A DNA stretch of 64,000 bases from Lomentospora prolificans (Eukaryota; Ascomycota; Sordariomycetes; Microascales; Microascaceae). Within the stretch, counting starts at the first letter, position 1. Every line of letters begins with the position of its first letter. Under the pieces are notes generated by a model. That model saw only the letters and a program-made list of their open reading frames with translations. It was not told the origin of the DNA and did not search any database. The stretch is from contig JARFXM010000006.1 of the NCBI GenBank assembly GCA_029532625.1, positions 1,116,001 through 1,180,000 of the forward strand, written 5' to 3'. The translations under genes and the position numbers were made by a program. Shown piece by piece: positions 11,146-22,641 of this stretch.

Positions 11146-11784
11146 GGCGAAATGCGAGACAGATTCAAACCGTCAGCAACTTGGATAAGAAATTTGCTGT
11201 GTCGAGTCTTGACAGTTGTGTTCGTCGGGGTCGGGGTTGAGGTGCCTCCGCTTCGTGTAAGTGATGCTCAATATAGACTGTTTTTGACTACAAACAGAAG
11301 GAAGCGGCGCAAGAATAGAAGAACAAAATGGCCCTCTTGCAAAGGGAATCCAGTCTATGGGACGAATAAATGGGCACTTTCAAACTTTGAATTATCAATG
11401 AGAAGGAAGAGGGGAGTGATAGCACGCAACAGCCGAAGTGATGAAAGTATATGAAGAAGGATTCAACTTCTAAAAAGGGCGACTGGGGGCAAAACAAGGG
11501 AAGTGTGTGTGGACCCCTCAATGTTTTAATAGCCAGAAGAAACCGATGTGCCCAACGGGGAAACTTGATTCTGGGGGAGCGACGACGGGTCGAGGGTGGA
11601 AGGGCAAGGGTGAGAGAGGCGTACGCAGCAGAGGAAGAAGAATTGTCCGGGGTAAGAGATGCGTAGGGGTGTGTGTAAGTTCTGACATGGGACGGACGCG
11701 GAGAAGATTGAAGCGAGAAACGCCACACGGCAGGTAGGATGAGGTGTGCCATTAGCATCGCACCCTGCATCTGGGCCCAGGCTG

Positions 11785-11814
11785 TTCTCTCTCTCGTTCT
11801 CTCTCTCTCTCTGA
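11785..11814. repeat. CT-rich microsatellite
   Basis: Two runs of CT dinucleotides interrupted by CGTT, about 640 bp upstream of the DOMON-b561 start codon. Pyrimidine-rich tracts are common in fungal promoters and leaders. Confidence 0.8.
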
Positions 11815-12633
11815 TTCTACGTACCTAGAGCCGCGACCGTTGAAGTCTACGTCCACAGCACTCCGGCGTACCTGGTGGATGGATGTATGATGCTCTTTGC
11901 AGGGTGCTTCGGGATCGTCGTTGAAAAAGTACGGAACAGTCTTGTCCACCAGTGTCGAAATCCCTGGGCATCACCTCCCTCTCCCTCTCCACCATCTTCT
12001 TTTTTCTTTCTTTTTTTTTTTTTTTCTTGCTTATACCCGCCCCTTCAAATCTTGGGCTTTGCTTATCGCCGCGGAGACGGTACAAACATTTTTTTTCTTT
12101 TCCTTTTTGTTGCTCCCCCATCAGCCGACGCTCTTTTCTGATCCCGGGCGTGCGAGAGTAGGCGTCAATGGAGTGTCTCTGCCCCGAAGTGAAGAAAAGG
12201 ATGGATAGCCAGTGTCTCGTTTTCCCGGCGCATGACTCGTTCAACAGGTTTCACCATGGCGACTCGGCGACACGATGCAATCAATCTACATCATCGTTTC
12301 GGGGCTCCGAGACATCACATTCAACATATTCTTCACCCGGTGGACATTCCAATCGCCATTGCAGGGCGATTGGAGAATCGATGTTGGGGAAAAAAAATTG
12401 TGTAAACCAAAATACGCCTCTTCCCGGGGCACTGTTGCGAAGGATGAATCGTGCAAGGACTCGTAATCGCTTTGCTCTTGTTGGTCAGCTGCTGGGTGAG
12501 ACTCGAGCGTATTCTCAAACACGAGCAGTCTTTGCACGTACTGCTCCGTCCACACCCCCCCTTCTTCTACTGCGTACCACTCAGGGCTGCCCTTTTCTCT
12601 CTCCCTCTCTCTCTGCATCTTACAGCCCCAGCT

Positions 12634-12635
<2 letters not shown>

Positions 12636-12664
<29 letters not shown>
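12636..12664. repeat. T29 homopolymer
   Basis: An uninterrupted run of 29 T follows a CT-rich segment. It could be an assembly-sensitive homopolymer or the poly(A) end of a minus-strand retroposed sequence. No target-site duplication was identified. Confidence 0.8.
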
Positions 12665-13962
12665 CATAGGGGAGGGCGGGGATGTGGCTCGACGAAGCAC
12701 GGAGACCACCTTGTAAAGGGACGGCGGACAAAGAGGCTGCGGTGTGCTCGCTCGGGGTCAAGTCTTTCCAAAGAGTTTAAAGGAACGGGAAATGAAGAGG
12801 CGAACAATATTATAGCGAACAGACATTCGAGGTCTTGCTCGCAGGTTTCAAAACGAAGCGTCCGCACAGGCCAAGATGCTGTCCAGGCTCCTTCCGCTCG
12901 ATGCACAATGCTGGACAATGCATCTCCAGAGCCCACGAGGATGACGACCGGGGGGAACCAAGATCGTTCCATGTCACGGGCCAGGCAAAGTTGACAGGGA
13001 ACCGACAAGGTGATGGACAGTTTGCTAATTGCTGATGTTGAGTGGATCTATCCACCAATCTTTAGAATGCTGCGCCCTGCTGTGATAATAAAGTTTGTCT
13101 GTCCAAGGACGGTCTAGGCCTGAAAGGGTCACGGATGACTTCCAGCACACGCCCAGCCCTATTGCCTCCCCTGGCACCTCAATGGCTTCCATGCTCCATT
13201 AGTTGTACGTCTGCTCTTTAAGGCCGGCGCGGGCTATTAGGCGCTGCTCACCCTCCATATCTACGTCTCGTTGCCATCCAGGGGTATCGACTGCTCAATT
13301 GATGTGTTATCCAGCGTTTCAAGCGTTTTGGATGTACTTGCTCTGGCGTTTCTTCGCCTGATGGTGGGTTGCGGCCTCCCATGATTGGCTACGTATCGTC
13401 GTTGCTGGGCTTTCCCTTTCCTAGAACGGGAAATACACCCATTCATCCATCAACGTGGTAAAGTGGTCGAGGGGCAATCAGTAATATAGCCAGCCAGACG
13501 GGTCGGGTATGTACGCGTGTAGTCTATTGCTAATGCTTCCATAAGGGCATTTGGGGTCCGCTGCTTGAGGCTGGGTCACGAACAACCCAACATAGCAGCA
13601 GTCCAGATTGCCAGCGCCGTCAAGATTTTTTTAAACACTGGCTAGGCGTCGTCGGATTGGAGACCACCAGCGGCTGAAGAACGTGCGCAGCCACCACCAT
13701 CCACCGCGGCTGCCCAAAGAGATAGATGGGCGATATTTGGTATCAATTTATCGGATATGCAGTTCCTAGCGGAAAGCAGAAACGCCGAAAGATCAATGTA
13801 TCCATTTTTACAATCGACCCGGTAGGGGGGCATGACAGGCCTGGCTTGCCCTGGGCTGGCCCAAAGATCAATCTGGGAATGGGGCATTTCGAGGCTCGTC
13901 TGTGGACTCTAGCCTGGGCATGGAGCGCATCTGCGAACCCTGACGTTGATGCCGATGCCAAC

Positions 13963-13983
13963 GCCAATGCATTGGCAATTGCC
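13963..13983. repeat. Overlapping palindromes containing inverted CCAAT boxes
   Basis: GCCAATGCATTGGC (13963-13976) is a perfect 14-bp palindrome with one CCAAT on each strand. It overlaps GGCAATTGCC (13974-13983), another perfect palindrome. It sits in the middle of the 5.7 kb gene-poor region. Confidence 0.7.
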
Positions 13984-14741
13984 AAGTTCAATTACCCGCG
14001 AGGACGAAACAAGAGAAGACTCGAACGGGAATGGCGCAGGGTTCCCTCCAACCTCCGCAGAACACTTGAGACGTCATCAATTTTAACCCAGACGCAGGAG
14101 GCACCAAAGAGAAAGAGTCACATCGAAGGACCCCAAGCGTAAACCAAGATCTACTCACAGCGTCCGTGTCCTTCAGGCAAAGAAGACCGGTAGAGATCAT
14201 CGGGGTTGTCTTCGAAATTGATTCAAACCTGCAGCTAATTGATTAAAGTGGCCGGCTCCTTGGGGCTCCTTGGCCCGGCTGGTAGTGGCTCTTGCTTTCG
14301 TTGTATCTCTGTTTCTCTCTATGCGTATGTATCCCTCTCAAGACACCCTTTTGTGAGGCTTTCCTCCGGCGCGGGGGGAGGGGGCGGTGCTGGCAACCAT
14401 ACACGCCGCTGACTCTCAACTCTCAAGTACCATTGACGGAGCATGCATTGGCTGAACAATCCAAAAGCCAGCGTTTCAGACGCCTTTGCGTGGACGCCTT
14501 CCGCCTCTAACTGCCAGCCGCTATCCCGTGCAGCCTGTGCAGCGTCTCCGAACCACTCCAGGCCATACGTTCTTCCACGACCAAATGCTTCAACAGGGCG
14601 CCAAGAGCAGAAAGCCACAGGGGCCGCGCAATCGACGCAATCCTCATTGGCCGTAGGCTAGATTATTCCTTTTCCATCAAGGGAAGTCTGCGAAATTCTG
14701 TGGGGGACAAGTTTGTCCGGAAAAGAAGAAGAAAAAAAGAT

Positions 14742-14762
14742 AGAAACAGAAACAGAAACAGA
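14742..14762. repeat. (GAAACA)n short tandem repeat
   Basis: About three copies of a six-base GAAACA unit lie in a purine-rich tract within the gene-poor region. Confidence 0.7.
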
Positions 14763-16864
14763 GAAAGAAAAAGAAAACCGGCGGTCGACGAAGATCGGCG
14801 TTGTGTGGACAGAAAGGAGCGCTGACTGAGGAACTGGGGCGGAGGTCCTGGTCGCTGGGTTCGAGTGAGACAACCAGGATCGCCACCGGAGCGATAACTC
14901 CACGCATTGGTTAGTTATCATAATCATCAAATCGTCATATACACGAAAAAGTAGAACTCGCGGACTTTCCCGGCCATCTCCCATGGGCGGAAACAGCCAC
15001 CGCCTTCCCCCCCGGCGAGAGACCTCAGTCGTCGAAAGCTATGACCCAACTATGACGATGGGGAAAGGGTAGTGGTTGGTTCGCGATAGGATCGTTTCCT
15101 GTCCGCCGCCCAGATGCAGCTGAGGGCGGTGAGCTTGCAAGCTTGCGTAAGCTGATAGAGGCAAAGCTCAAAATCTACATGTACAAGGTATCAATGGATT
15201 GTTCAGCTCTGAGAAGGATTGGAACCCTGTTGTAGTGGGTAATTTTTGATTGATCTCTCTGTGCTGACCTAAAGAGCTCCAAGCCCACCAAACGAGGAGT
15301 TTACTCCAAACCCAAAGCCTCTTTGAGTTATGGAGCCTCGATCCATTGCAAGTGCCGAGCAGTAAGCTTTCCTCGGACACTTTTCCCGTATCTCAAGAGA
15401 AACCTACCGCGGAGAAACCCGGGCTCGTCTTCCCTCTCAAGACATCCCCTCACCTTCTTGCTGCTCTTGAGACACAGAGCACACGAAACAAAAGACCATA
15501 TGCGCACCTCTCCTTGCACGGCGAACCCCGTTCATCCCAACCTTCGAGAAAGAGATAGAAACTCTTGGCTGGTATGCATTGATTTCAAATCCGGCTCCTT
15601 TCCCCATCGGCAGTCCGCAGCAACGCAGGGCAGGGGTGCCATGTATCAATGTGAACGCGTCGATCTTGCGGAGACTTACACTCGCATATATGATCTTCAC
15701 CGGGGAAGAGTCTCCAGAAAAACAAAGGGCCGGGGCCGACATTAGCCCCGAACACTGGGCGCAAGAAGAAGAAAAAACAAAAAGGGAAGGGAAGGGAAGG
15801 GCATGAACATAGACATCCCGGTTTCAGGAATCGAGACATGTCAAACCTCCAGCAGAAGACACGAGAGAGCGTTCTTCTACTTTGCTCCCCACCCTCCGTA
15901 GCTCCAGCCTCCTTTTTTCTGCGCTTTCTACTACATAGCGGAATCATGGAGGTGCTTGTTCCTGGGGTTCTGCGGACTCGGGTTCTAGACATTCCGTAGA
16001 TCATTGCACTGCCACCACATCGGCCCAGACCTAGATCCCGTGAGGTCGCCATAATTCTACGTCGTCATCGAGTCTCACAGAGCGGGACCTGGGAATGTGC
16101 GAGCCCGAATCGTAACGTTGGCCGGCCCTTGGTATCGTTTACTAATAGAGGGGAGGGAACAAGACAAAAAGTTATCACAGCGCAATTGGGGAGGGGAACC
16201 TGTTGGTCGGGGTGTGATTACGCGTCGAGGGCTGTGAGAGCCGGTGGGCGCAACAAGGACGCGGGAGAACGTCTTGCTCAAGCTGCAGCCCATTACTTGT
16301 CGACGTCGTATTGTTGATTCCAAACGAGCAACGTGGGAAATTCGACAGAGAGAAAAGCTTGGGGAGCTTTGCGTAATCCCGTCCTTGGCATCGCTGTGCG
16401 CAGCATCTACGCAGGCGGCACTATATCTCCATCATGATATGATAGCTTGAAGAGACGAGTCAGCGTCCGTGGATGGACTTTCGAAGAAACCTGGATGGCG
16501 CCATTGCACGGAGATGGCTGACCATCCCTCCCGTGAAGCTCGCTGTCGCATTTCAGCTTTTCCGGTCATACCTACATAGCACCGTGCCCCACAAATGAGG
16601 AGGAAGTAATGACGGGGAAACCCCAAGCGGCAACTCAATAAAGCACGAGTACGGGAGATAAGTGAAAGAAGAGACAACCCGAGAACCGCAACGCTCAAAG
16701 GAAACCAAGACGAGAAAGAGGAACCACAAACGCAAGGGTGCAAAGCAACAAGAGAAGCTCCTGTCCCATCTCTGCTTACACTGCGTGCAACATGATGTGA
16801 AACAGCGCAAACGTTCATCATCATTCCTCTCCCTTTTGACACAAACACACACGTACACACACGC

Positions 16865-18436
16865 TCAGAAGGTAACGCCTACTCCTCTATCATGGCGCTC
16901 CAGCAAGCTGCTGGGCGCTACAAAGCTAAACCCACCGAAAGGGTCTTCCTTGTCGTCCTTTCCCCCGAGGCTAGCCCAGTGGTCCTGGGAAGTGGGGACC
17001 GTGGGGCTGAGGGAAAGCTCTGTGAAGCTAGGGTCAAAGTTCTCCGCCAGCTCGGGGTCCGTGATGAAGGGCTGGATGGGCGGGGTGATCTCCCGGGCCA
17101 GCAATTTCTTCCAGTCAATCTTGCGGAAGAACCGGTGGTTCTTCATCGTCTGCAGGTCCTTGGGCATCTTGGCCCCAAGCCTCTTGGTCGGGTCCTTCTT
17201 GAGCAGCCTAGTCAGGAGGTCCTTGGCATCCGGCGTCATGAAATACGGCAGCGTCAGCTTCTGCTTGAGGATGTTCTCCTGGATCTTGGCATTGTTGCCT
17301 CCGCGGAAGGGCGGGTTTCCCGTGAGCAAGTCGTATCCCAGGGCGCCAAACGACCACCAGTCCACGGCCCTCCCATACTTCTGGCCCTTGATGACCTCGG
17401 GAGCCATGTACTCGACGGTGCCGAGCATGGAGTTGCACGTGTCGCTATCTTCAGCCGAAACCTTGGAAAGTCCAAAATCAGTTAGCAAAAGGTGTCCCTC
17501 GGCATCCAGGAGGCAGTTTTCCGGCTTGAGGTCACGGTAGATGACTCCCAGGTCATTATGGAGATGCGAAATGGCCAGGAGCATCTCCGCCATGTAGAAG
17601 GCCGCCACGGGCTCGGAAAACATCTTTTCGGTATTCAGGTGGGTAAACAGCTCTCCGCCCATGCCGTACTCGAGGATCAAGTACAGCTTCTCCTGGTCCT
17701 GGAAGGCGTAGAAGAGCTTGACGACAAAGGGGTGGCGGTTGACAGACTCGAGCACCTGGCGCTCGGTCTTGGTCTGCTCCACCAGCTTCTTGTGCAAGAT
17801 GAGAGACGCCTTCTTGAGCTGCTTCTGGGCGTAGAGCCGGCCCGAGGTCCTCTGCTTGACGAGGATCACGGTGCCATAGGCGCCCTTTCCGAGGCATCGA
17901 AGAGGCTCAAAATCCTCCGTGGTCATCTTTCGCCGAGCGACCAGGCCGCCTTCGACCGCTCCAAACATGCCGGTCTTCTCGCGGACGGTCTCGCTGACGA
18001 AGTCGTGCTCCAGATTCACCTCGTAGCTAGTCGAGTTATCGGACCCCTCGCTGCAAACATCGCTCTGGACGGTGTCGCGGCTGCCGCAGCGGCTCATGGC
18101 AACACTGGAGAGGCCGTGGGCGTTTCCGTGACGCGGGAATCCGAGATAACTTCCGCTGAGGGTCATGGTGCTTGTGCGGGAATTCGCATCCAAGCTGAGC
18201 GGCTCCATGGCCTGGCGGAGCTTCGCAATGCCGGATATGGCAGGGGAGCCAGTGGCTCGCAGGCTGGGACTACAGTTGGCACTGACGACATCGTCGAGAC
18301 AATGTCGACCGCGGCGGTTGGCCAGCGGGGGGGTCTCGCAAGCAGTGCTATAGTCGGAATCCTCGTCGCCCGAGGTAATGGGGGTCGCGGTAAATCCCCG
18401 CACCGTAGTCAGCGCGGGGATCGCTCGCGCCGACAT
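16865..18436 (-). CDS. AGC-family protein kinase, Psk1/S6K-like
   Basis: Single-exon gene, 523 aa. The serine/threonine kinase domain runs from about residue 176 to 437: GKGAYG at 183-188, VAIK-type lysine K205, YRDLKPEN at 300-307 (catalytic Asp302), DFG at 320-322 and APE at 345-347. The C-terminal AGC extension has a turn motif near SLSPT (475-479) and a hydrophobic motif FGGFSF (500-505, phospho-acceptor Ser504). This layout resembles fission-yeast Psk1, an S6-kinase-like enzyme acting downstream of TORC1; assignment to that subgroup is inference. The activation loop reads NSMLGT, with Ser336 where most AGC kinases have the PDK1-target Thr. The first 170 residues are Ser-rich and look disordered. 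The 371-codon antisense frame is a shadow. Confidence 0.92.
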   Translation of the reverse strand: MSARAIPALTTVRGFTATPITSGDEDSDYSTACETPPLANRRGRHCLDDVVSANCSPSLRATGSPAISGIAKLRQAMEPLSLDANSRTSTMTLSGSYLGFPRHGNAHGLSSVAMSRCGSRDTVQSDVCSEGSDNSTSYEVNLEHDFVSETVREKTGMFGAVEGGLVARRKMTTEDFEPLRCLGKGAYGTVILVKQRTSGRLYAQKQLKKASLILHKKLVEQTKTERQVLESVNRHPFVVKLFYAFQDQEKLYLILEYGMGGELFTHLNTEKMFSEPVAAFYMAEMLLAISHLHNDLGVIYRDLKPENCLLDAEGHLLLTDFGLSKVSAEDSDTCNSMLGTVEYMAPEVIKGQKYGRAVDWWSFGALGYDLLTGNPPFRGGNNAKIQENILKQKLTLPYFMTPDAKDLLTRLLKKDPTKRLGAKMPKDLQTMKNHRFFRKIDWKKLLAREITPPIQPFITDPELAENFDPSFTELSLSPTVPTSQDHWASLGGKDDKEDPFGGFSFVAPSSLLERHDRGVGVTF

Positions 18437-20425
18437 GTTCCCCAGTGTCGTCTGGCAAGTCGCCGTATTGGATATATGGATATATTATGTTACAATAAGA
18501 GGGCGTCGCGCGTCCCAACTGCCCCGGTCGACAGTTTTCCCGTCCGCAAGATCAAAACGTCCGGCGTACTTCAGAGGAAACGACTCCTCGCGGATGGAGG
18601 AGTCTGAGCACTTTCGAGCTCGATAAGTAGGATGATCGCTTTTATTACGCGATCAATTTATACCTCGCGCAGCGATCCTCGTCGGCGCTCGGCGTCGGCT
18701 CGAAGCTCAAACTGGAAATTTCGGACCTGGTTCTGATGGCTGGGCTCAAGCATGAGGGACTTGAAGAAAAGACCGGAACGTTCGTAAGGCTGTTTGAGCG
18801 TATGCATTGAGGAATAGTTTGTTTTTTGGGTGTGGCGTTCACGTTCCTAGGACTGTGGTTTCGTCGGATGCTGTGGGTTGTCTGGTTTTCACCGAAGTGG
18901 TGGATATGAGGGAGAAAAAAAAAGGGGAAAGAAAAAAGGACGAGAAAAGTAGCCAGAGATGGGAATGGGGCTGTGGAAGCTAAAAGGGAAGGCAAGAAAA
19001 AAAAATGCACAGATCAAATCGTCTATCTTCACATGTGGACAACCAGTTGGGCGAGGAATAATCCATAGTAATAATAGCAGTAATCAAACCTGGAAATGCC
19101 TAAATACTTCCGCCCCGAATACTTGGCTTCCGACCAGATGGTACAAGAATATAGGGCTGAAATTTGCGGGGAAGCCAAGTATCCCGGTCTTTCCGTGGCA
19201 GTACCTGGAAGTAGCCGCAACCCAAAATTGGGGCCCGGGCAGGGGCGGAAATTCAAGGCTTTTTAGTGGTCCCTGGCGCCCTCAAGTTCGATGACCTTGT
19301 GCTGGATCCAACTGGTCCATTGATCCAATACCGGTCAGGCTTAGACGACACTTGAGCTTGCCTGTGCGAAACCTCCATGAATCAATCAAATCAACTAGAG
19401 TCAACAAGTGCAGGTATTAATATATACAAGGCCTTTGTTGTGCCAAATAGGCAATAGCCAGAGCCAGCCGTGTCTTCGTCAGAAAGAGAGGCCAGAACAC
19501 TCACATTCTGGGTTGAGCTGTATTATTGATGTAGCCGCCAAGTATATTACAGCTCGCCCGATGGATCAATCAATTATTCAATAATCCTGACACAAGGGCA
19601 TTGTCAGCTGTGAGTGTCAGACGCACAACCACCCACGCCATTTTGATGCCTCTTGCGTGGTACCTTGAAGACACTGAGAGGACGGGAGAAGAAAAGGGGA
19701 GAGAAAAAACCACTATGGTGATTGGTATATAAGTAGATTTGGCCTCGCTCCGCCTGTACTCTTTTCCAGGCGCCACCGATATGGATATCCAGGCCATGCA
19801 TCTCAGCACAGGCTGGTGCTGGGGACATGCTTTGCACTCGGCTTTCCATTAAATTAATTCTTATGCGTCCTGTACTCCCAGTAGGCACCTGAATAGAGAA
19901 ATACCGTTGTGAACCTCCCATGACTACAAGTAGGTATCCAAGCAATATTTGATTTATTAATGTTCTTGAGCTTCTCTCGGGGAAAGAATATGGGTAGGGA
20001 TCTGGCCGGCCTCTCCAGTTGATTGACGGCCCCGCTATTGATGCAAGCGGAATCACAGCAACTTGACCACAGCCAGACTTAGAACCCGGTTATTAGACGA
20101 GTGTGTCCGTGGTTGTAAGCTAGAACCAGCCTTCACAGTGGGAGGCTCCATCTTGCTAGCTTCATTCATACGCGAACCTTTCAAAAAGTATGGCAGAGTC
20201 TGTCAGAGCATGGATGGATTCAGAACTCTCGGTTATTGAATCGCAAAAGGAGACTCCCGCTCGCTAGTGTTTGTCGAGAATGTCCTCCTTGTCGCCCCCA
20301 GACCTGGCTATAAAGCTTGTGCCAAGGTAGCTGCCTAATCTTCGACCGGGGTATAATGCTGTAATTTCACGCCGAGACGCTTGCATCTATTATAGAGTAC
20401 ATCATTTATACAACAAGACACCGCC
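18437..20425. other. 2 kb intergenic between the kinase promoter and the PRP4 3' end
   Basis: The left end is the kinase upstream region, the right end the PRP4 3' flank. Open frames such as 18645-19010 and 19604-20056 on the minus strand show no recognisable domain. I annotate no gene. Confidence 0.55.
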
Positions 20426-21997
20426 TCAGAGCGCCTCTCCGTCATTCCGGCCCCAGATTTTGATCGTCCGGTCGTGGCCTCCGCTGATGATACACCTGCC
20501 GTCCCTGCTGACATCCACGCTGCCGACCGGTCCGGTGTGCCCGCTAAGCTCTTGGATTAAGCTCCAATCGTCGGCTGAAAAGATCTTGACCTTGTGGTCG
20601 ACACCGCTAGAGACGAAGAACGTACTAGACTTCTTCGGCAGCTGTGCGCCGTTCTCGTCTACACCCGGCGGCACGCCCTCTAGTGGGTCGTCGAGTCCCT
20701 TGTACCACCGCACGTCAGACACTGCGCTCGTGTGCGCTCCCACGCCGCCCGTCCTCTGGACTTTGCGAATATCCCAGCACTTGACCCATCCATCAGCAGA
20801 ACCTGTAATAACGCGGTGCCCGTCGGAGCTCCAGTCTAGGCCGTATATCGGCTTAATATGTCCGTCCATGTAGCCGTCTAATATCATGATCGTCCGGCCT
20901 GTGCGAAGATCCCAGATCCTGCCGATGCTGTCAAGTCCGGCACTCGCAAGCAGAGACCCGTCCGTATTGAAGCTGACGGCGTACACGCCTCTCGAATGCC
21001 CGTCCTGCAGCAGTAGCTCCGTTGTCTTCTCCACATCCCAAAGCCTCCAGGACGTGTCTTCCGACGCCGACGCAACGTAACGCCCGGACGGATGGAATTC
21101 TACTCGGCAAATCCTCTGGGTATGGCCCGAGAGCGTCGCCTTGGGCGTGTCCTGGTTTAGCGACCATAGGTGAACCTGGCCTTCTGCGCCACCCGAGACG
21201 AGGTTGACGGAATCGGGAGATACTCCCCTCTCGGGCAACGTCGCACCGGGGAACCAGGAGATACCGCTAATCTTTCCCGTGTGCCCCCTAAATGTCTTGC
21301 CCTCCTCAAGGTCTGGAAGACTAAACAGCTTCATCGTGCCTCCCCAGTTTCCGACCGCCACCGACTTGCCGTCGGGTGATATCCTCGTCATACTAACGTG
21401 TCGCTCTCCCGTCGTCTGCGAGCCCTGTAGTTCAAACCCTGCCAGCCTTTCCTTAATGTGTTTCCTGAACTTGACGTGCGTCCGGAGGGGGATCGTAGAC
21501 TCTTCTTTCTGGAACGCGATGCGGCGCTTCGCCCTGGGTAAAGAAAACTCGGCAATGTTGATTCTCGCTTCAAGAAGTTCTTGTCCGCCCCTGGTGTAAA
21601 ACTCTTCATCTTGGTCTTCTTCCTCCTCCTCAACCTCATCCGCGTCCTGCATCGTGACATCTCCACCTTCCTGCTTGCCCGCGAGCTCGGCTTGCACGGT
21701 CAGCAGTTCTCGTAGACGATCTCTCCGATCGGCAGGACCCTCTCCAAATAGTGTGATTGGTTCCCCCAACTCTCGCAGCCGGGCGCGGACACGGCCGTCA
21801 TCGGTCGGTACGGCGATTGTGGCTGCTAATCGCTTCCTGTTAAAAGTCGACAAGATCGCGGATGCCTTCTCAGGCGCCATCCCCGCCGCACCTCCGGGAA
21901 TGTCGTAATCATGGTCCATTGGTACATCCTCCAGCGAAATCCCCCTCCTTTCCTCCGCTTCGGCCTCTTCCACATAGGCCTGGCGTGATGGATGCAT
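20426..21997 (-). CDS. PRP4: U4/U6 snRNP-associated splicing factor Prp4 (WD40)
   Basis: Component of the U4/U6 di-snRNP and U4/U6.U5 tri-snRNP, working with Prp3 in spliceosome activation. Single exon, 523 aa from the ATG at 21997; the frame stays open upstream to 22249, but that extension is not family-like and MHPSRQAYVEEAEAEERRGI is. An SFM/PRP4 domain lies at about residues 70-98 (VRARLRELGEPITLFGEGPADRR). An acidic stretch (about 118-132) and the conserved linker RAKRRIAFQKEES follow. At least seven WD40 repeats fill the C-terminal 330 residues (for example HTGKISGISWFP, SASEDTSWRLWD, SGGHDRTIKIWG). It is head-to-head with the cyclin gene. Confidence 0.95.
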   Translation of the reverse strand: MHPSRQAYVEEAEAEERRGISLEDVPMDHDYDIPGGAAGMAPEKASAILSTFNRKRLAATIAVPTDDGRVRARLRELGEPITLFGEGPADRRDRLRELLTVQAELAGKQEGGDVTMQDADEVEEEEEDQDEEFYTRGGQELLEARINIAEFSLPRAKRRIAFQKEESTIPLRTHVKFRKHIKERLAGFELQGSQTTGERHVSMTRISPDGKSVAVGNWGGTMKLFSLPDLEEGKTFRGHTGKISGISWFPGATLPERGVSPDSVNLVSGGAEGQVHLWSLNQDTPKATLSGHTQRICRVEFHPSGRYVASASEDTSWRLWDVEKTTELLLQDGHSRGVYAVSFNTDGSLLASAGLDSIGRIWDLRTGRTIMILDGYMDGHIKPIYGLDWSSDGHRVITGSADGWVKCWDIRKVQRTGGVGAHTSAVSDVRWYKGLDDPLEGVPPGVDENGAQLPKKSSTFFVSSGVDHKVKIFSADDWSLIQELSGHTGPVGSVDVSRDGRCIISGGHDRTIKIWGRNDGEAL

Positions 21998-22641
21998 GTT
22001 TGGCGACTCAGTGGAGGGGGGCAGCGACGGTTTCGGGCGATGGAGAGGTCGGAGTCGATCCCCGTTCGGGGCGGTTCGAAGTGGGAAAATTGGGACTGTA
22101 GATAGGAGATACGATCGGAGGCTCTGCACGAGGAAAGTCAAACGGGCGTGGGATATATCGTAGATGATGGCTTCGCGCCGCCAATAGCTCCAGCTTCGTC
22201 CCAAGAAGCTTCGATGTCGTTGAATGTGCCCACCACGATGCACGAACATGAAGTATCGTGACCCAAGGCCAGTAAAGTGGGCCGGCTGCTGGCAGCCGTT
22301 TTCTGCATTATCACGTGATTATGCAATAGTATGAGACCGGACTATTATGCACCGATACCGTCTGCACAAAAGTGGAACTCGTTCCCAAAGGAAGTCGCAA
22401 TGCAATAAACTTCAAGGAACTGCCGTTTCTGTTGGAAGGCAAAAGCTGCGAACAAACCATCTCGACACAACCTCAGCCCCCAACAGCCGAAACATCGGAT
22501 TCTTTATCCTGCCCGAAAGAAACCGAAACATCCCTCCCATTCACCTCGACCGTAGAACTCTCATGAACGCCGCCCAACTCTGCTGCCCTCGAAACCCGAT
22601 ATATTTCCTAGCAACCACCGAAAAAGCCTACGCTTGTGGCA
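21998..22641. promoter_or_regulatory. Shared upstream region of PRP4 and the cyclin gene
   Basis: 644 bp separate the divergent start codons. An E-box palindrome at 22305-22324 lies nearly midway. No other gene is recognised; upstream open frames lack an ATG in good context or a family match. Confidence 0.6.
22305..22324. promoter_or_regulatory. Extended CACGTG palindrome in the PRP4/cyclin promoter
   Basis: GCATTATCACGTGATTATGC is a 20-bp inverted repeat, perfect except for one symmetric pair, centred on ATCACGTGAT. CACGTG is the classic bHLH site (Cbf1/Pho4-like factors in yeast). It is 308 bp from the PRP4 start and 318 bp from the cyclin start. Confidence 0.6.

Larger units (their letters stand above)
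11146..16864. other. 5.7 kb gene-poor region
   Basis: It lies between the 5' end of the DOMON-b561 gene and the 3' end of the AGC kinase gene. It holds many overlapping open frames of 60-160 codons on both strands, none with a domain or family sequence I recognise, plus a CT-rich microsatellite, a T29 run, a (GAAACA)n tract and a 14-bp palindrome. It may contain long UTRs, a non-coding RNA or a lineage-specific gene that I cannot resolve by eye. Confidence 0.55.

Noticed and set aside
10548..11240. 230-codon plus-strand open frame
   Set aside because: Antisense to the DOMON-b561 gene; Gly/Ala/Asp-rich shadow of a GC-rich gene.
11288..11770. 160-codon minus-strand open frame upstream of the DOMON-b561 gene
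   Set aside because: Ser/Leu/Phe-rich translation of CT-rich leader-like DNA; no motif.
14850..14880. GGTTCGAGT, resembling a tRNA B box
   Set aside because: No A box upstream and no acceptor-stem pairing visible.
17492..18607. 371-codon plus-strand open frame
   Set aside because: Antisense to the AGC kinase gene, with no independent motif.
21998..22249. N-terminal extension of the PRP4 frame
   Set aside because: The upstream codons are hydrophobic and unlike Prp4 N-termini; the ATG at 21997 fits the family.
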